A stretch of DNA of 64,000 nucleotides, from the NCBI GenBank assembly GCA_027604705.1, contig JADHYV010000001.1, positions 620,001 to 684,000 of the forward strand. Reading direction: 5' to 3'. Made by a program: the position numbers and the translations under genes. This stretch comes from Allomyces arbusculus (lineage: Eukaryota > Blastocladiomycota > Blastocladiomycetes > Blastocladiales > Blastocladiaceae). Positions 46,245-57,976 of the stretch are shown piece after piece. Position 1 is the stretch's first letter, and each line of letters starts with the position of its first letter. The notes under the pieces are model-generated. The model saw only the letters and a list, made by a program, of their open reading frames with translations, had not been told where the DNA came from and ran no database searches.

Positions 46245-47192
46245 ATGTCCGACAACGTGGCCCACGCCGTGGCCGGCGCCGCCGGCGGTATCGTCTCGAC
46301 GGTCCTGACCTACCCGCTGATCACCGTCTCGTCGCGCATGCAAGTGCAAAAGGACGACAAGTCGGGCGACGCCTACAAGAACTTTTTCGACGGCGTGCGC
46401 AAGATTATCAAGAAGGACGGGCCCGCCGGGCTGTTCTCGGGCATGAACTCGGCCCTCTTTGGCATTGCCATCACCAACGGCGTCTACTACGGGTGCTACG
46501 AGACGACCAAGTCGGCGTTCCTGGCCGCGTCCGGTCGCCGCGTCATGTCGACGGTCGAATCGATGATTGCCGGTGCCATTGCGGGTTCGGCCACGGTGCT
46601 CGTGACCAACCCGATCTGGGTCATTAACACGCGCATGACCGTCAAGAAGGACGCGCTCGACGAGTCGGGCGCACCGGTCAAGAAGCTCGGCGCCTGGGAA
46701 ATGTTCCTCAAGGTCGTCCGTGAAGAGGGTCCGGCGTCGCTCTGGCAAGGCCTCATCCCCGCGCTCATTCTCGTCATCAACCCGATCATTCAGTACACGG
46801 TGTTTGAGCAGGCTCGTGGCCGGCTCGAGAAGTTCCGCCGCACGGGTGGCGGGTCGGGCGTGCTCTCGTCGCTCGACATTTTCCTGCTCGGCGCACTCGC
46901 CAAGCTCACGGCAACCGGCGTAACGTACCCGTACCTGGTCGTGAAAAATCGAATGCAGCTCAAGCAGTCGAAGACTGACGATTCGGCGCGTTACTCGTCG
47001 GTCATGGACGGCTTCCGCAAGATCTTGAAGCAGGAGGGCGTCAAGGGTCTCTACAAGGGCATCGAGACCAAGATCGTGCAGTCGGTGCTCACGGCCTCGC
47101 TGCTCTTCACGGCCAAGGAGGAGTTGTTCAAGGTGGCCGTGTTCATCCTGACCGTGCTTGGCGCACGCAGCAAGGTGGCCGCCAAAAACTAA
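46245..47192 (+). CDS. Peroxisomal-type adenine nucleotide carrier (PMP47/ANT1-like)
   Basis: Mitochondrial-carrier-family protein of the PMP47/Ant1/SLC25A17 branch, which exchanges ATP for AMP across the peroxisomal membrane to support fatty-acid activation. One exon, 315 residues, three carrier repeats. Each repeat has its signature: YPLITVSSRMQV, NPIWVINTRMTV, YPYLVVKNRMQL. The acidic residue usual after Pro-x is replaced by Ile/Trp/Leu-type residues, as is typical for this branch. Second-half motifs are also present (KKDGPAGLFSGM, REEGPASLWQGL, KQEGVKGLYKGI). Six membrane helices are expected. The start AACATGTCC follows a pyrimidine-rich leader; codon use is very regular, suggesting high expression. 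Confidence 0.92.
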   Translation: MSDNVAHAVAGAAGGIVSTVLTYPLITVSSRMQVQKDDKSGDAYKNFFDGVRKIIKKDGPAGLFSGMNSALFGIAITNGVYYGCYETTKSAFLAASGRRVMSTVESMIAGAIAGSATVLVTNPIWVINTRMTVKKDALDESGAPVKKLGAWEMFLKVVREEGPASLWQGLIPALILVINPIIQYTVFEQARGRLEKFRRTGGGSGVLSSLDIFLLGALAKLTATGVTYPYLVVKNRMQLKQSKTDDSARYSSVMDGFRKILKQEGVKGLYKGIETKIVQSVLTASLLFTAKEELFKVAVFILTVLGARSKVAAKN

Positions 47193-48369
47193 GGTCGGGG
47201 ATGTGGAACGCCGTGTTGCGTGGCGGCGCGTGGCGGCGCGTGTTGCGGAGAGAGCGTGCCCGTGCGCTGGCACGCACCCGCAGAGTCGCGCGCGCGTCGC
47301 GCGTCATGTCCTGAAGCAGTTGGGTGAGCGCTTCAGTTGCACAATTCGTTCGTGGGCGTCCGGGTTGTTTATTTTACCTTGCTAAAATGTATATGGTTCA
47401 TTCTGTTTGCTTCTGTCAACGTGCCTGGGAGCGTGGGATCAGCTCTCCTCGCTGTCTTGAGAGGAGTCTTTGGCCAAATCATCACCAACACCGAGACTTC
47501 AGCCCAAACCCTCCCACGACTCACGACCCTTGCAGGTTGCACGCACCCCCATCACTCGAACGGCGCCTGCCATTGCCGATGATCCCGACCTGATTTCGAC
47601 CTGATCCTTGAGCACGTCGTTGGCCATAATGCCCGCCCGCAAGGCACATCTGTCTCCAACGCGTGAGCGCGTCGAGGACGCGTCGAGGACGCGTTGCGGG
47701 GTGCACCAAAGCCCCATGGTGGTGAGCGACATGCATCGGTAATGAAATTCCACGCTCCTCAGATGTCGCGCGGCCCCTTGCCCGCCAGACCGACGCGCGA
47801 TGACGCGCCACCGCACAAGAGCAGTTATGGAGCATGCCCGAGCATGAAAGCGGTGAGAAGTGGCCCGACAGAAACGTGCCCCAGCCGCGCGAGGTCGGAC
47901 CAGACAAGGCAGGAGCAGCGCAGAGTGACTCCTTTGTAGACGACGGCCAACGCTCATCTCCACCGCGCCGACTCGCGGGCGGGAACAGTATAAGATGCGC
48001 GCCGCGCCGCCATGTTGGTGCCCGAGTTCCAGCACGCGCCTGCATCTCCACATCAGCAATCCCGCCGTGTCCAAGGAGGCTTGTGCCCGCTACCTGCTCA
48101 CAATGAGCCGCTACTGTTCCTACAATGGCCAGAGCCCGACCAGTGGCGGTGCCATCTCGTCTGATCGCGTTGCTGCCCCGCCCATTTCCGACGCGCCGGC
48201 TGTGGCCGTCGTCGATGGTGTCGCTGGTCCGTCTCCCGAACCACTATTTCCACGATGCCACCATCAACGGGATTCTCGTCACCTGAAGCGGGCGACTCGC
48301 AACTTCTCCTCGCTGTTGCAAGGGCGCTGCGTCTGTTCTCCGGTCGTCGCCTGACGTTTCGGCTTGCCA

Positions 48370-48500
48370 CTTGATTCAAACCACGCCAATCCTCAAACCT
48401 GGTTTGACGTCTGAAAATCTAAACTGGTGCAAACCAGCCCAAACCACTACCATTTCAAACCATCAAACCACCCAGCAAACCGGATCCGGTTTGTGGTGGC
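48370..48500. repeat. CAAACCA-rich block with 18-bp palindrome
   Basis: At least six copies of AAACCA or AAACC(A/T/G) in direct orientation with a few reverse copies (CTGGTTTG). The last copy is part of the perfect palindrome CAAACCGGATCCGGTTTG at 48476-48493. Markedly lower GC than surroundings. Confidence 0.7.
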
Positions 48501-48907
48501 TTGCTAACGTTGTCAAACTAGGGCAGGAGCACAGCGTCGTGACTGCTAACCTTGCAGCGAAGCAGGACACCGATAATCACCTGTGTCTCTTGCTAAGCCT
48601 AGGCTTCCCCCACCATGCTTGTTTTGCGTCCTTAGCCTGCTCTCAAAGCCACCTACGTGTCCCCAGCGTGCTGATGCTTGCAGACAGGGTTATGTCCTTC
48701 TTGTGACGCTCATGCAGGTGGCGTCAGCATACTTGGTTCCAAGTTTTTTACTTTTCGTAGAGCCCAAACAAGCAGAAAACAGAGCAGAAGCAAGAAGCAC
48801 CTTTTCCAACACCACCTCCCACTTCATGGCGAAGTAGAGCAAGTTGACTTGAGGCTCTGATACAGCGGTCACAAACTCACACACTTTCTGGTTTTCTGAT
48901 CCCTTTG

Positions 48908-48909
<2 letters not shown>

Positions 48910-48947
<38 letters not shown>
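48910..48947. repeat. CT dinucleotide microsatellite
   Basis: About 19 uninterrupted CT units on the plus strand, ending in CCCCC. Expected to be length-variable. Confidence 0.95.
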
Positions 48948-48949
<2 letters not shown>

Positions 48950-49399
48950 CCTTTCAGTGCATATCTGCACCCGATCGCTGATGCGTTCTTGACCAACATT
49001 CCTGCATAGTCCAATAATACAAGCCGCTCATGAGCGACCTGGTCTGAACGTGCTGGCTTCTGCAGCGCACTGCTGTCGATGTGAATTGTCAATGATGTTG
49101 CACCAAGAAACCGGTCTTGGTGTTGATCGTCATGAGTATGCAACAGTCGGCTGCAAATGGTTTGTGACAGCAAACGTGAGCATGGCTCGCCAGCCTGTTT
49201 TTCGGCTTCTTGGTGCTCTTTTTGTTTCAGGCTGGCTGCCCGTAAATATTAATGTGTCAGATCGAAGCGGTTGCAACCGCGAAAGTGGTGATGATTTTTG
49301 TTTTCAACGCTCCTGTCGCGGTCGCGGTCACGCGGGAGTGCCCTCCCGCGTCGTGCGGGCTCGCCTCGGCCTCACCGTGCTGTTGTTTGCCTTGCCACC

Positions 49400-52300
49400 A
49401 TGCCAATCAATGGCCGCGACCCGCACCGGCACCCAGATTCGCTCCTCGCCATGGTTTCGACTTCCGGCACGGGCAACAACAGCAAAACGACAAGCACGAG
49501 CACCACGGCCGCCGCCAGCACCGACAGCTCGACCGCACTTGACTCAACTGCGACCATCGCCGACACTGAACCTGCGCCCAGTCTGGCGCGCCCAAAGCGC
49601 ACCAACAGCACCAGCAGCAGCACCGGCCTCGCCAACCGTCTCTCGGCCCTCTTGCGCACCAAGAGCATCAACGAAATGGACCGCGGCACGACCCCACCCA
49701 CCGCGCCCGCCAGTGCAAGAACGCCCGACCGCCCACGGTCATCGTCGGCCATGCAATTGGTGCAGATGGGCGCACCAGGCTCATCGCCGCCCGCCACATC
49801 CAGCCGGTCATTACCGCGGCTGACCTCCCCACCCGTCGGCCACGGCCGCGCCTCGCTCACGACCGCCATTTCGCCCGTGGCCATCATGCCACCGGCCATG
49901 GCCGCGCGTACGCCCGCGCGTGTCGTCGCGTCGGCAAGCGCACCGCATCTCGCGCACTCGCCGCCAGCGCCCTCTGCCGCACACTTGGCCGCTGTCGCGC
50001 CGCACCTCGCGCGAAATCCGCTCCTGTCGTCGCTCGCTGCGCGCGGCGCGTGGTCTGGAAGCGCTGGTGGTGATGCAAGCGCACCGCTGCTGTCGCAACC
50101 AGCTGCGCCGGCAGGCACTCAGTCGGGCACAAGGCCCATGGAGACGCTGGTCGATTCGGTACCGGACCTCGATGTCGCGCCGATACGGTCCACAACGTCG
50201 TTGGTCCCGCGGTCGCAGTCGGCGCCCAAGCTGGCCACGGCCGCGCCCGGTTCGGGCCCTCCAGAATACTTTTTGACGATGCGTGCAAGCTTTGCCGCGT
50301 CGACGGTGCGCCGAATCGAGCCGTCGGTGGTCGCGCCCGAACATTTCGTCAAGATCAAGCTGCTCGGCAAGGGCGATGTCGGCAAAGTCTACCTCGTGCG
50401 CCGCAAGGGCACCAACAAGTTGTACGCCGCAAAAGTGTTGTCCAAGGCCGAAATGCTCAAGCGCAACAAGATTCACCGGGTCTTGACCGAGCAGGAGATT
50501 TTGGTGCGGGTTTGCCGATCGTTGCTTGAACTGAAACGCGCACAATGGCTCATCGTACTCGATTCTAGACGGCATGCAATCACCCGTTCCTCGTCACGCT
50601 CTACCACACGTTTCAGACGTCGAAGAATGTCTATTTTGTCCTCGAATACTGTCTCGGTGGTGAGTTTTACCGCGCGCTGCAAAAACGGCCCGGCCGCGTC
50701 CTGCGCGAGCACGAGGCGCGGTTCTACGTTGCCGAAGTCACGCTCGCGCTCGAGTACCTGCACCTCAACTCGATTTGCTATCGCGACTTGAAGCCGGGTG
50801 CGGTGGACTCTAAAGACTGCTCAAAGTGGAGTGGCGGGTGGACTAATGGTGCTTTCAATTCGGAGAGTAGAAAACATTCTGATGCACGCGAGCGGCCACA
50901 TCAAACTGACCGATTTCGACCTGAGCAAGCGCGCGCCGCGACGACCATCGTTTTCGACGGGGTTCGACGGTCTGAACCCGAATGGCAACGAGTGGGCATG
51001 GGCCAACGGGCAGCCTGACACAGACGCGTACGCGCGCGATTTTCGGACCAATTCGTTTGTTGGTGCGTGTTCGCGCTCCCTGGCACAGTGGAAAAGGTGC
51101 GCACGTTGACCAACAATGCGGTTCTGCGTCTGTAGGAACCGAAGAGTACTTGGCGCCCGAGGTCATTCGCGGCGAAGGCCACGGCGTGGTACGTTGCCCG
51201 CAATATCGCCATGTGTGATGCTCGATTGTAATCTGACGCGACTTCTCCACCCGATAGGCGGTCGATTGGTGGACTCTGTGCGTAACCTCTGACACTCTGC
51301 GCCAACACGATCTTCTGTTGCTAACGCCATGAACACGACCTCCCGGCTGCAGTGGAATCTTCTGTTCGTACTCACACGCTACCCTTCAGCCCTGTTTGGC
51401 CACTCGCTAATATTGTACCGTTCCACCGTCCAGGCTACGAGCTCCTCTACGGCCGCACCCCATTCCGGTCCAAGAACCGCAACCTCACTTTCGCCAACAT
51501 CCTGCGCACCGACCTCTCCTTCCCGATCGCGCACAATCCAATCTCCACGACCGTGCGGCACTTTATGCGCCGCTTACTCGCGAAATCCGAGTCCAAACGG
51601 CTCGGCGCCAAGCAAGGCGCGCACGAAATCAAGACGCACCCGTGGTTCAAGTCGCTCGCGTGGCCGCTCCTGCGCAATATGACCCCACCCATGATCCCGT
51701 CGCGCGACAAGTGGGACGCGATCGCGGCCGCTTTACCCGCGGACGACGCGCTCGACGCAGAACTCGCGACCGAGGACGCCGACGAGATCGTGCCCGGTGG
51801 TGCGGGCACCCGGCGGGGCGCCGCCGGGTACGAGATCCGGTCTGAGGACTCGCACCGTGCGTCGAATTTCGTGCAGGAGACGTTTGATCCGCGCGAAATT
51901 GGACTTCCCGCGCCCACGAGTTCCGCGTCGGCGCCGACACTTGCGGGCGCCGGCGGCGGCGGGAGAACCAGCGGCGGGAGCGGCGGCGGCGGCGCGTGCG
52001 CAAAACTCACGTCGTTGTTCGACAAGTGGTGCGGCCCAGCAGTTGCCGGGCACGACCCGGTCCCGGATACCCCGCCCCCGCCGACGCCGCTCTCGTCGTC
52101 GCCGCCAAATCGCACGTCCTCGCATTTACCGCGGCCGCCGCGCGCGCCGGCTTCGCGCGAAGGGTTACGGGTGGTCGCGTCCACGAGCAGTGGCGGCGGG
52201 AACGGGCGCGCGAGTTCGGGGAGCGGGCACCGGGTGTCGGGTGGCGCCGGGCGCGCGAGTGCGGCCAAGGATGCGGCGAGCGCGGTGCCGGCCGACCCGT

Positions 52301-52509
52301 TTGCCGCGTTCCAGAGCGTCACGCTCTTGCACGGGGATGATCCGCTGGATGAAGTGATTGTGGGGCCCGACGCGGTGGTGCCGCAGGAGTCGACGTCCGA
52401 GACGGTGGTGGAGGCCGTGTCGCCGACGCACGAGGTTGGTCCAAAGGATGGAAGAGTGCGGGAGAGCGTGGAAGTGCCGAGCGACCCAGCCTTGGAGGTC
52501 ATGAAGTGA
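49400..52509 (+). CDS. AGC kinase of the Nrc2/Fpk1 (flippase kinase) group
   Basis: Ser/Thr kinase; fungal relatives phosphorylate phospholipid flippases and control polarity. Exons 49400-50503, 50569-50797, 50871-51062, 51136-51188, 51258-51277, 51353-51363 and 51434-52509 give 894 residues. The 335-residue N-terminus is Ser/Ala/Pro-rich. Kinase: [20 protein letters not shown] (Gly loop), KLYAAKVL (Lys), [25 protein letters not shown] (Asp441), LTDFDLSK (the group-typical DFD), an insert before [34 protein letters not shown], and [17 protein letters not shown]. Exon 6 is only 11 nt; without it the block GIF is lost and the frame fails. The last 280 residues are Gly/Ser-rich. No hydrophobic motif is evident. 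Confidence 0.9.
51353..51363 (+). other. 11-nt microexon in the kinase gene
   Basis: TGGAATCTTCT between CTGCAG and GTTCGT. It joins DWWT-CT to GC-TACGAG to give DWWTLGIFCYELLYG, the conserved subdomain IX helix. The exons on either side are phase-incompatible without it. Confidence 0.75.
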
Positions 52510-52868
52510 GATTGGACGGGAGACCGTTGCTGATCAGCGGCCTGCCGGGCGGAGATGATGATGATGATGGCGACGATGATTCCAAAAATATCAACCGCCA
52601 AACCGTCGACTATGTATCATGCGCTACAGTACATAGATCTGGTGTCCATGGGGCGAGAGTGCAAGGGGGTGATGCGATTGCAAGCCAGCACAGCCGGATG
52701 CGGAACAAAATCGAACAAAATGAGGGAACAAACACGGCAAAAAAGTGGAACGAGCACGCGCGCCAACACAAAAAAAGGAGCAAACCCCGCCAAATTGCAA
52801 ACCAAAAACGACAAAATCGAACCCCAGCAGCACGCAAGCGCGGCCCCGCGCGCTCCCACGTTGACTGC
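52510..52868. other. Convergent 3' flanks; no gene seen
   Basis: Short A-rich interval between the converging Nrc2-like and PAK genes, with runs of A near 52740-52800. Confidence 0.4.
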
Positions 52869-55308
52869 TTATCGGCGAGTGGCCTGCACGAGCGGCGCCA
52901 GGTCCTCGAGCGGGCACGCGCGGTCCATGAACGGGTGTTCCAGCAGTTCCGCAGCCGACGCGCGCAGCTCCACTTCGACGGTCAGCGCCTGCGCGAGGAA
53001 GTCCTTGAACAGCGCCGACAGCTGCTCCGGGTGCTTGAGCTTGGGCGTGCCGTTGGTCGCAATTAGGTAAAGCGCGCGCAGCGGTTCCTCGTCTAGGTAT
53101 GGCGGCTCGCCCTCGACCATTTCGATGGCCATGATACCTATTCAGAGGAAAACAGACCTGGTTAGGGTGAAGAAGGCAGTCGTGAGGGGCGGCGACATGG
53201 TTGGCCACGTACCTAAACTCCAGCAGTCGACCTTGTACGAGTCTGCAAGGGTGGGCAAAGAGTCAAATTTTCACCCATGGCGAGGCCAGTGTGAATCAAC
53301 GTGAGACTAAATACGAACAGCCCTTTTGCTTGACGACCTCGGGCGCCATCCAGTACGCCGTGCCGACCAGCGTCGCGCGCTTGGACTGGCCGTCCGTGAG
53401 CTTGGCGCAGTACCCAAAGTCGGTGATCTTGACTTGGCCCTGCGGGTTCATGAGCACTGGAGACGGCAGAGCACTGTCAGCGTGGCGCGGAGGCAATTTC
53501 CGCGAGAGAGAACGTCATGTACCGTTGTCCGACTTGATGTCTGCGAGCGCGGGAAAGAACGAGTGCGTTAGCGTCGTCGAAAGCAAGGTTCATTGTGGAC
53601 CGGCTGGACCATACCGCGGTGAATCATGTGGCACGAGTGCAAGTGCCGCAACCCTTGCAGCACCTCGCGGCAAATGGCCGAGTTTTGCGGCTCCGAGATT
53701 TGGCCCGGGTTCGCGTCAATGATTTCGTTGAGGGGCCCGCCCTCCATGAGCTCCATGACAACCCACAGCTCGCGGTGCACGAGGAAAGAGTCGAGGTAGT
53801 TGACAATGTTGGGATCTGCAGGGGTCGAGCGGGAAAGATCAGCACACCGCATTTACCAGGCAGAAAAGAGACGAGAAGCGGAATGACGTACGCTTCGAGT
53901 CACGCATAACGAGAATCTCGTTCACAATCAAATCCGGCCGCGGCTGCTTCGACAAGTCCATCTGCTTGATCGCAGCGAGCTGGTGCGTGATGGCGTGGCG
54001 CGCCATGTAGACCGAACCGGACGCGCCCTGGCCAATTTTCTTCTTTTTAATGTAGACCGACGGGTCTTCGCCCGATACAATTTCGCGCAGGTGCTCGAGG
54101 ACTTGTGGCAGTGTCATGCGCGCACTGCTCGGCTTGGCCGGCTTCTTGGGCGGCGGCTTGGCGTGGTCCACGGCCGGACGTGCAGGCGCCGCCGGCGGCG
54201 GGCGGTGCTGGTTCTGCGCGTGATGCCGCGACGGCGACGGCGTCCGCGCACCCGAAACGCCTGGCCGATTCGGCGACACCGACCGCGGCGGAAGCGCCGG
54301 CGGCTGCGCCATCAGGTGGCGACCTGGCGACGGCGGCGGGGTCGCGAGCTTGCTGGCAGCGGCAGCGGACGAGTTGGCGGCCGCTGACGGCGGGCCGCGG
54401 GAACGCGACCGCGCCACCCGCTCACGCTCGCGCTGCTCGGCGTAGGCGCGCCCACGGTCACTTGCGTCGTTTGACGCGTCGTACTGGCGCGGGATCACGG
54501 GCGGGCGCGTTGGGGGCATGGCCACGGGCACGGCTGCGTCGCGGTCGACAATCGACGACTGCCGGCGCGGCGCGACCAAATGGTCGAGGTTGTCGGTCGA
54601 GGATCCGACCGTTGATGACCCGACGGCTGAAGGTGCGGTCGGGTGCCGCCGCCAAGCGTCGGCCGGGTCGCGCGGCGGCGGGACACCGCGTGGCGCCGTA
54701 ACGGGGCTGCGGTCAGACAGGTCGGACGAGCTCTGGTCGTCAATCGACCCGGTGGGTGTGGGTGCCGCCGACGTGGCAGCAGCCGCGTCCGGGTCGTCGA
54801 TACGGTGGCGGCGACCCGCCGTGTAGAATTCGAGCACGTCAAGCACGGCCTGTGGGTTCTTGGCCATTTCCTCCTTGGAGATGGCCGACTTGTTGAGCAG
54901 CGACTTCCAGGTGTCGGGCAGACCCGTGAAGGCGCCCGACCGGTCGTCGAAGCCAACGTGCATGTTGTGCTGGAAGTTGGTGGGCGACGAGACGGACGTC
55001 AGGGGAGACCGCACGTAAATTTCCTCGATCCACGTATAGACCTCCTCGTCGTTCTTGCAGGCAAAGAGAATGGAGCGGCCGTCCTTGGTCACGACTTCAA
55101 AGCAGTAGGGCTTGTTCTCGGAGCGCGCGACCGAGGCAATCGACGATAAGAAGACGAGCGTCACGGCCTGCTGTGCCGACTCGGACCGGTGCAGCGCCAG
55201 CGTCTGCTCGCGCAGCACGACCCACCGCTTCGACCAGATAAACGACATGAGCCCATCTTCCTTGACCGACAGGTACCCGGCCTTGACGACGCGTGCGGCA
55301 CCCGACAT
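52869..55308 (-). CDS. Cla4-type p21-activated kinase (PH-CRIB-kinase)
   Basis: Effector kinase of Cdc42 in polarity, septin assembly and cytokinesis. Exons 55308-53892, 53815-53615, 53540-53523, 53456-53319, 53242-53213 and 53137-52869 give 690 residues. N-terminal PH domain about 8-100 ([25 protein letters not shown] ... [12 protein letters not shown]). CRIB/PBD about 106-140 ([27 protein letters not shown]) with adjoining autoinhibitory helix. A long Pro/Arg/Ser-rich linker with polyproline sites follows. Kinase from about 425: [35 protein letters not shown] (Asp540), [45 protein letters not shown] plus CRIB identifies the Cla4/Skm1 branch rather than Ste20. Exon 3 is 18 nt. Exon 4 ends at a GTTCGT donor, needed to read [14 protein letters not shown]. 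Confidence 0.95.
53523..53540 (-). other. 18-nt microexon encoding DIKSDN in PAK
   Basis: Encodes ACATCAAGTCGGACAACG, the catalytic-loop segment after HR of HRDIKSDN. It is flanked by CTCGCAG and GTACAT on the minus strand and is phase 1 on both sides. Confidence 0.8.
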
Positions 55309-55745
55309 GGTGGGAGCGCAGGCGGCGGGCAGGAGCGGGCGGGTGGACAGCGAGGAATTGGCCGGTCGGGGCGAGCTCTTCGGCGCGAGCCGTTTCTTGC
55401 GTCTGGCGGTTGCGGGGGCGGCAACTTGGTGGCACGGGCGACTTCAGGTTCGAGAGAGCGCACGCCGCGCGTCTTGCTCGAGTGCGGGCAGTTGCGCGGC
55501 GTGGGCACAGGGACGGCGAGTCTCGTCGTTGACAACGTCGTGGCGGCGGCGGTCGCTGCACACCCGAAACGGATCGCACGTTTCGAGTTCTGCTCTGTGG
55601 CATGGTTCTGGGTCGGGTCGCCCAGTGGCACAAACCCTTTCCTTGCACCCGCCTTCACCCACAGCCCACCATGCGACCTGCCCACGCACCACTGACTACG
55701 CATCTACACCGTGCCATCGACGCATCTACACCGCCAACCACAGCA
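55309..55745. other. Divergent promoter, PAK / exonuclease V
   Basis: 437 bases between genes transcribed away from each other. Upstream in-frame ATGs for the exonuclease exist at 55602 and 55671, so part may be coding. Confidence 0.45.
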
Positions 55746-57976
55746 ATGGACTGCACCGCCCTCGCCGCGCTCGCCGCCCCCGACCAGGACTCGCCAGCTA
55801 ACGTGCTCGCTGCGCCGCTCGACGAGCTCCTCCACCTCCACGACAATGATCACGACGACGACGCGTACTTGTTTGACCTCGACGACGAGGCGCCGCTCGC
55901 CTTTGCTATGTCGCCGCCGGCGCGCACTAGCTTCGACACCGGCCAGCGCGCCGCCGATCCGGCCTTGACCGCTCCGCGCATCTCGAACGACTCATCATCA
56001 TCCAGCGCGGCTGCTGGGGCTGGCCAACAAGAATGCCTGCGGGGACCATTAACCACGACCGTTGCGACTGACGAGGACGAAGACGACGACGGCAGCGACG
56101 ATAGCGATAAGTTTAACTCGTTTCCCGCGAAATGGTGGGATCAAGCGCTTGCACAGACCGACCGGCTCCTGGCCATGCACGCTCGTCAACAAGAAGTGAC
56201 GCCCCCTGCCGCCGCCGCTCGCGGTGGAGAAGGTCAAGGCGTTGACGATGACGAAGCTGCCGATGACCTAGACGGCAGCATTGATACGGACGAGTGGTGG
56301 CAGCTCGCGCTGACACAGACCGACCGCCTCCTGGCTGCGCTACCAACATCCGACAGCAGCGCTGCAACAAGCGCTCCGGAGCCGGAAATGCAGCTCATAG
56401 ACGATAGCTCGATGCCAGCGCAGGACTCTCCACCCGGCCAGGACGCCGGTAATGCCCAGGACGAGGCCGTTCCGGCCGATACGAGCACCAACGAGCCCAC
56501 CCCGACCAAGGACCCAACGCCGCCGATTGAAGATTCCAGCTCTAGGTTGATTGCAGCCGCCGAACGCGGCGAGCTCCCGGCGCTGCACCGGCGCCCATAC
56601 CCTCTCTTTTCGTCGCGAACCATGGAGTTTCTGCAACCACAGCCCAAGCGCAAATCGCGTCGACGTACCTCGGATCTGGCCGCCGACTCCCGCACACGCT
56701 CGCGCTCGCGTTGTCGTCCGCGTCTACGGGCCGTGTCGAACGCGACCGCGCCGGCGCAACGGCTACCTGTCGTGTCAGTCACTGACATATCGGAAATGGA
56801 GTGGTGTGAGCTCCAGTGGTTCTACCGCCGCCTGGTCGGCCGCGACGAGGCCGTGCTAGCTATGTTCGGGTGCGCGCGCGACGTGGAGCAGGAACGCACG
56901 CGGGAACGCGGCCACCAGATTCACGAAGAGCTCGAGGCGGAGCTGCACCGCAAGGTCAAGGTCCGGGCCAAGACGCGCGAAGACTACTTGGCTCTCAAGT
57001 ATGTTCTCTACTGGACTGGTCTTGATAATATACACGCCCGTCACTCATTTATGTGGTTCCGTCCAGATTCCTCGCCACCACGTTTGGTCTGCACGAGCTG
57101 CTCACGTGCGGCCAAACACGCGAGCTTCGGCTGCACCAGCTGGTCACGCACGAGGCCACGGGCACGCGCGTCGTTCTGTCAGGCATCGTCGACCAAATCG
57201 ACCGCACCGAGACTGACACGGGGGCGGCCATGTACGCCGTGTCCGACCACAAGACACGGCGGAAGCCATCGCTCCCGTCACGTGCCCAGCGCGCAACGGC
57301 GCGCGTGCAACTCTCCGTCTACCACGTCATGCTCGTCGCGACACTATGCCACGACTCGGCAACCGACGGCCTGGCGCTGCTGGCGGCGCTCGGTGCCGAC
57401 CCTGACCGCCCGCTCTTCGGCGACATCCAGGACTATATTTGCGACTCGACCTACCTGTTTGACCTTGCCGGCGGGTTTCAGCACCGCAACGACGTCCCTA
57501 CCTCTTCGCCCACCGGTTCGCAACCGCCGCTGCCCGTCGCAACCCTGCGCGACATTCTCATCTGGCGCGACCGACTCATCGACCTCGTTGTGGGCCCGCC
57601 CGTCAGCACAACCATGCGCGTGACCTACCTGTACCAGCGCGACGCGTCGTTGATAGGCTCTGTCGACTGCGCGTTCCCGGGCTCCGACGCGACGCGGCGC
57701 TGGATCCAGTCGTTCTTGGCGCTGGCTACGGGCGTGCGGTGCGCGCGCGGCGTGCACGATCTCGGCGATGTGTCGCTCAAGTGCGGCGTGTGCGAGTATG
57801 CCCCGGCTTGTCCGTGGCGTGCCGACCGCGCATCGGAGCTCGCCAAAGCAGGGATTGCACGCGCCGCGGCGGCGCGCGAGGAGACGGCTGCGGCCAGGGC
57901 AGCAGCGGGTGCAGCGACGTCCACGCCGGTGGTCGATGATGCCGCGCGAGTGGGCAAGAGGCCGAGGGTGCTGTGA
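55746..57976 (+). CDS. EXO5: Exonuclease V (EXO5/Dem1-like)
   Basis: Single-strand DNA exonuclease of the PD-(D/E)XK fold with a [4Fe-4S] cluster; mitochondrial in budding yeast, nuclear repair in others. Exons 55746-56998 and 57067-57976 give 720 residues. The N-terminal 330 residues are acidic and low-complexity. Core: SVTDISEMEWCELQWFYRRL (first cluster Cys), RERGHQIHEELE, then after the intron LSGIVDQI (catalytic Asp), VSDHKTRRKPSLPS (Asp and Lys of the nuclease motif), QLSVYHVML (Gln-motif), and CGVCEYAPACPW giving the other three cluster cysteines. The spacing of one early and three late cysteines is that of EXO5. The duplicated segments WWDQALAQTDRLLA and WWQLALTQTDRLLA (about 130-205) form an internal repeat of unknown role. 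Start uncertain (55602, 55671 or 55746). Confidence 0.88.

Larger units (their letters stand above)
47193..49399. other. Gene-poor 2.2 kb region with simple repeats
   Basis: Largest gene-free stretch of the window. Composition drops towards AT after 48350. It contains CAAACCA-type repeats around an 18-bp palindrome (48370-48500) and a CT microsatellite (48910-48947). Short open frames on both strands resemble no family. No tRNA-like fold was recognised by eye. Confidence 0.5.

Noticed and set aside
45957-47273. 438-codon minus-strand frame
   Set aside because: Antisense to the carrier gene; His/Arg/Leu composition typical of a shadow.
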